Assembly (NCBI GenBank): GCA_020024325.1
Contig: JAHHTY010000005.1
Location: 1 to 53,326, forward strand
Reading direction: 5' to 3'
Length of the DNA: 53,326 nt
From: Negativibacillus sp.
Lineage (GTDB): Bacteria > Bacillota > Clostridia > Oscillospirales > Ruminococcaceae
Under the pieces are notes generated by a model. It did no database searches. It saw only the letters and a program-made list of their open reading frames with translations, and was not told where the DNA came from. Shown one piece after another: positions 50,230 through 53,326 of the stretch. Position numbers and translations under genes: made by a program. Position 1 is the stretch's first letter. The number at the start of each line of letters is the position of its first letter.

Positions 50230-52032
50230 CTACCGTTCATTAGATTTCGGGTCGATTGCATCACGCAAGCCGTCGCCAATAATATTGATACTGATTGTTG
50301 AAAGACCCAATGCAATAGATGGGAATACCCAACGCCACCAGTATGTTCCTATTACCTGAGAAGACTGAGAACCGCTGAGCATATTACCCCATGTCGGAGA
50401 AGGTTCCGTTACACCAAATCCCAGGAAGGAAAGGCTGGATTCTGTCAACAAACAGGTTGCAAAGCTGATGGTCAAGTTTACAATGATAACAGTGATAACG
50501 TTTGGCAAAATGTGTTTAAAGATAATGCTGCTTTCGCGAATACCCATTGCTTTTGCTGCGGTAACAAACTCTTTTTCTCTTTCTGCCAAAATCTGACCGC
50601 GAACAAGTCTTGCTAATCCCGGCCAACTCAGAATACCCAGAATTACCATAATCAAGCAAATTCGTCCGATATCTGATACCTTGTTACCTAAGACTGCCGA
50701 TAAAATCATTGCCAGCGGCAAGAACGGCAATGCACCCACAATTTCTGCAAGACGCATCAAAATCATATCTACTTTTCCGCCATAATATCCGGACAAACCA
50801 CCCACTACAATACCTATAATTGCAGAGATGATAACCGAAATCGCACCAATGGTCATTGTCATACGACCTGCTGTCAGCAAGCGGGAGAAGATATCTCTGC
50901 CCAGTGCATCGGTACCCATCAGGTATCCTTTCAGTCCCCATGTTACTACTTTACCCTCGGTTGTAATTCCATAGTTCTGATAATAACCGGAAGTAACAGA
51001 AACTAAGTTCTTTGCAGATGACGGAACTTTTGCCTGTTTATTGTTGTTTCCGCCCCAACTGTACGCTGTACCATCGTCCAGCAATGCAGTCAGATGGTTT
51101 CTTCCTCCGCTGATTGCAGTGACATGACCCTGAATTTCTTCCGGCACTTTTTTGATATCATAGTCGTTGCTGCCCCATACAACAACTGTACCATCCTCTA
51201 ACAGTGCTGCACCAGATTTATCAGTGGAAGCTACGTCAACCGCACGTCCCTGTACTTCCTCCGGGATAGCTCCAAAAGCGGTTTCTCTGTTAGCCATACA
51301 GATAATTTCATTGTCTTTTGTCAGACAGAGGGCTGTCATTGGATTGCTGACAATTTTTTCTGCTTTTCCCTCTACCTTTCTGGTATTGATATCTGTTGCA
51401 CTTTCGTTGCCCCAAAAATAAACATCTCCGCTTTCGGTTAAAGCCAATGAGGTTTGATATCCGGCTTCAATCTGTTTAATATCTTTTAAATCTTCTACTT
51501 CAGATGGAACTCGACCCAAACCTAAACGCTCATAACCCCATGTAAACACTTCTCCATCTTCGTTCAAAGCCAATACATGGTCCTGTCCTGCAGATACCTG
51601 CTCAATTTTTCCCATGTTTTTAGGAAGTTTTTTAAGTTTATCGGTCAGATTTCCCCACTCATATAAATTACCGTCCTGGTCAATACCAACGCCATAGACC
51701 GGACCATTATCAATTTGTTTTGCGTTGTTTACCAGCTGTTTTGGTACATTCATAAAAGAAAATCCCGGTCTTACATTCTGCTGTGTTGGATCCTGGAATC
51801 CCAAATCAATCGGAAAAAAGAAAGGAAGAATAACGCAGCATAAAAAGATAAACAAAAATACAGCAATACCTGTCATTGTTAATTTACTTTCACGAATGTT
51901 TCTAAGTACTGTGTGGAATGGGCTTTGGATTTGCTCCTCTTCCAATACAGATGTTTCTGCTACATTTTGACCAAAACACATTCTTGTCAGGGTCTGTACA
52001 AGACCTGATTTTTTCTTTTTATTGTTTTTCAT
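50230..52032 (-). CDS. oppC: OppC-type permease with inserted RCC1-like propeller
   Basis: A 600-aa permease where 290-310 aa is usual. Residues 1-90 are the OppC N-terminal part with the first membrane span (about 52-74). The permease resumes at LMGTDALGRDIFSRLL (371-386) and runs through the remaining spans and the EAA motif region (EKEFVTAAKAMGIRESSIIFKHI split around 490-515). Between them, about 95-368, lie seven RCC1-like repeats, each with a stretch like HVLALNEDGEVFTWG: units end in WGN, WGY, WGN, (C)MAN, WGS, WGG and WGL. The loop is outside the membrane. Seven units would make a closed propeller. No frame break is seen, so this is a real fusion. Confidence 0.93.
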   Translation of the reverse strand: MKNNKKKKSGLVQTLTRMCFGQNVAETSVLEEEQIQSPFHTVLRNIRESKLTMTGIAVFLFIFLCCVILPFFFPIDLGFQDPTQQNVRPGFSFMNVPKQLVNNAKQIDNGPVYGVGIDQDGNLYEWGNLTDKLKKLPKNMGKIEQVSAGQDHVLALNEDGEVFTWGYERLGLGRVPSEVEDLKDIKQIEAGYQTSLALTESGDVYFWGNESATDINTRKVEGKAEKIVSNPMTALCLTKDNEIICMANRETAFGAIPEEVQGRAVDVASTDKSGAALLEDGTVVVWGSNDYDIKKVPEEIQGHVTAISGGRNHLTALLDDGTAYSWGGNNNKQAKVPSSAKNLVSVTSGYYQNYGITTEGKVVTWGLKGYLMGTDALGRDIFSRLLTAGRMTMTIGAISVIISAIIGIVVGGLSGYYGGKVDMILMRLAEIVGALPFLPLAMILSAVLGNKVSDIGRICLIMVILGILSWPGLARLVRGQILAEREKEFVTAAKAMGIRESSIIFKHILPNVITVIIVNLTISFATCLLTESSLSFLGFGVTEPSPTWGNMLSGSQSSQVIGTYWWRWVFPSIALGLSTISINIIGDGLRDAIDPKSNER

Positions 52033-52044
52033 CTGTTTCTCCTC

Positions 52045-53028
52045 CTAGTCCAGTTTTACTCGAGGGTCTACGACACAATAAAGTAAATCCATAATCAGAT
52101 TTCCTGTCAGAGTAAGAACAACATAGAACATATTCATTGCCAATACAACTGAAAAGTCCTGTTGTTTTAGTGAATCAATCAAAACTTTACCGATACCGTT
52201 CCACATAAACATACTCTCAATAACAACCGAACCGCCAAAGATTCCAACAAACCAGCTGGTAACGATAGTAACAACCGGAATCAAGGCATTACGAAATGCA
52301 TGGGAGTAAATAACTACTTTTTCTCTCAATCCTTTGGCACGGGCAGTACGGATATAGTCCATGCTCAATGCTTCAATCATAGCTGCACGGACATATCGTG
52401 TAATGCCACCCAATGAGCTTAATACCATAACCAGCAGCGGAAGAACCATGTGATACATTGTATCCAATGCTTTCTCCCATCCTGTTCCCTCAAAGCCCGG
52501 TGTATTAACACCCGAAATCGGGAAGATTGGAATTTTGATTGCGAATAACACAATACATACTAACGCTACAATAAATGCCGGCAAGCTATACCCCACAACC
52601 GTACTTACCTGCACAAAATTATCAAACGTACTAAACTTATGTACCGCCGTCGAAATACCCAGCGGTATCGTAATGGCAAAGACTAACACCAACGATGCCA
52701 CATTCAGGATAACGGTATTTCTCATTGGCGGACCCACCATATCAATAACATCTGTTCGGTAAACAGCTGAAAAACCAAAATCACCTTTTAACATACTGGT
52801 AATCCAGTTAAAATACTGCACATAAACCGGTTTATCCAAACCCAGACGTTCTCTTGCTGCCTGATACATAATTTCGTATTTTTCAGGATCAGTTGTTGCT
52901 TTTGTCGTATCCAGCATCATACGTGCAGGATCTCCCGGAACCATTTTATAAATTCCGAACATCAAAATTGATACGATAAAAAACACGAAAACTACGTATA
53001 CTAATCTTTTTAAAATATACTTTACCAT
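52045..53028 (-). CDS. oppB: Peptide ABC transporter permease OppB
   Basis: A 327-aa permease with the usual six spans. An N-terminal span (about 5-27) is followed by the extracytoplasmic loop with PGDPARMML and a C-terminal EAA region (MDYIRTARAKGLREKVVIYSHAFRN split around 225-250). It pairs with OppC. The frame opens at a GTG (53040) that lies inside the AGGGGTG ribosome site, so I use ATG 53028. It is the first gene of the operon. Confidence 0.94.
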   Translation of the reverse strand: MVKYILKRLVYVVFVFFIVSILMFGIYKMVPGDPARMMLDTTKATTDPEKYEIMYQAARERLGLDKPVYVQYFNWITSMLKGDFGFSAVYRTDVIDMVGPPMRNTVILNVASLVLVFAITIPLGISTAVHKFSTFDNFVQVSTVVGYSLPAFIVALVCIVLFAIKIPIFPISGVNTPGFEGTGWEKALDTMYHMVLPLLVMVLSSLGGITRYVRAAMIEALSMDYIRTARAKGLREKVVIYSHAFRNALIPVVTIVTSWFVGIFGGSVVIESMFMWNGIGKVLIDSLKQQDFSVVLAMNMFYVVLTLTGNLIMDLLYCVVDPRVKLD

Positions 53029-53326
53029 ATCACTTTTCACCCCTTATGATAATTTCTGTTCTACGCAATACAAATCATCCGCTCTTTCTACTGCGATATA
53101 AAACAGATAATCTTTGATTACCAACTTAAATTTTACAAAACCTTTAACAAACTGTCAATTATTTTCCTTTTTTTCTCCATATATAATAATATTTTTTATC
53201 ATTATTTCCTATATTGTACAGTATGCCTCAGTAATAATTCATTTTCTCCATCTTATGGACATTTTACTTGTAAATTATATCTATATTATAATATAATTTT
53301 TATCAATATTGTAATCAATGTTTAAC
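53029..53326. other. Upstream region of the opp operon
   Basis: About 298 nt to the end of the window. It holds the opp promoter (53130-53158) and a leader of about 95 nt. The outer part (53160-53326) is strongly AT-rich, with no gene or clear element, although an upstream activator site or curved DNA is possible. Confidence 0.6.
53130..53158 (-). promoter_or_regulatory. Promoter of the opp operon
   Basis: Minus strand TTGACA (53153-53158), 17 nt, TAAAAT (53130-53135), about 100 nt upstream of oppB. Confidence 0.8.

Overview
The window looks like a chromosomal segment of a low-GC, Gram-positive, spore-forming anaerobe of the class Clostridia, probably a gut Oscillospiraceae/Ruminococcaceae-type organism. 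The taxonomic placement is inference. It rests on Firmicutes gene order (tig-clpP-clpX-lon-engB; rplS, then lepB-rbgA-rnhB-yraN), several radical SAM enzymes, a SpoIVFA/SpoIVFB-like pair, strong AGGAGG-type ribosome binding sites, textbook sigma-A promoters (TTGACA-17-TATAAT) and compact U-tailed terminators. Most genes lie on the minus strand.

Region by region. 1-840: two minus-strand tRNA operons (Val-Asp-Thr, then Trp-Asp-Phe), each with its own promoter. 1030-12558: housekeeping and protein quality control (hslO, methyltransferase, YerC-type regulator, lysA, engB, lon, clpX, clpP, tig, phosphoesterase). 12618-17002: a second minus-strand housekeeping run (rplS with a structured leader, lepB, rbgA, rnhB, yraN, a dipeptidase and a small coupled gene). 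17242-22093: a fused B12-type radical SAM protein, a small frameshifted membrane gene, a coiled-coil protein, and the M50/M23 sporulation-type pair. 22345-22775: a third tRNA operon (Gly-Arg-His-Gln) whose promoter shares a 21-nt core with the first one. 22772-27579: an Sfp-type transferase, a lipoprotein, a 55-aa secreted peptide, a PASTA-domain pseudokinase and a degenerate Ppx/GppA-like protein. 27727-33487: two radical SAM proteins, a DUF1015 protein and an M18 aminopeptidase. 33744-41752: surface and envelope genes (NPDTG-anchored protein, family 2 glycosyltransferase, ThrE-type exporter pair, flippase, CAP-domain protein) mixed with an orphan MazF and an orphan BlaI-type repressor. 41953-53158: an oligopeptide uptake locus read oppB-oppC-oppD-oppF-small TM protein-oppA, followed by two M42 peptidase genes and a ROK regulator.

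The most unusual part is the opp locus. Its OppC-type permease carries a complete RCC1-like seven-blade propeller inserted in the first extracytoplasmic loop. Its OppF-type ATPase carries about 180 extra, mostly coiled-coil residues between Walker A and the Q-loop. A 65-aa single-span membrane protein with its own promoter sits between the ATPase and the binding protein. One of the two downstream M42 peptidases has lost nearly all metal and catalytic residues while its neighbour is intact. Together this suggests a peptide transporter with extra sensing or assembly parts outside and inside the membrane, coupled to cytoplasmic peptide breakdown; that function is inference. A second theme is loss of catalysis with conserved architecture (pseudokinase, Ppx-like protein, M42 paralogue).
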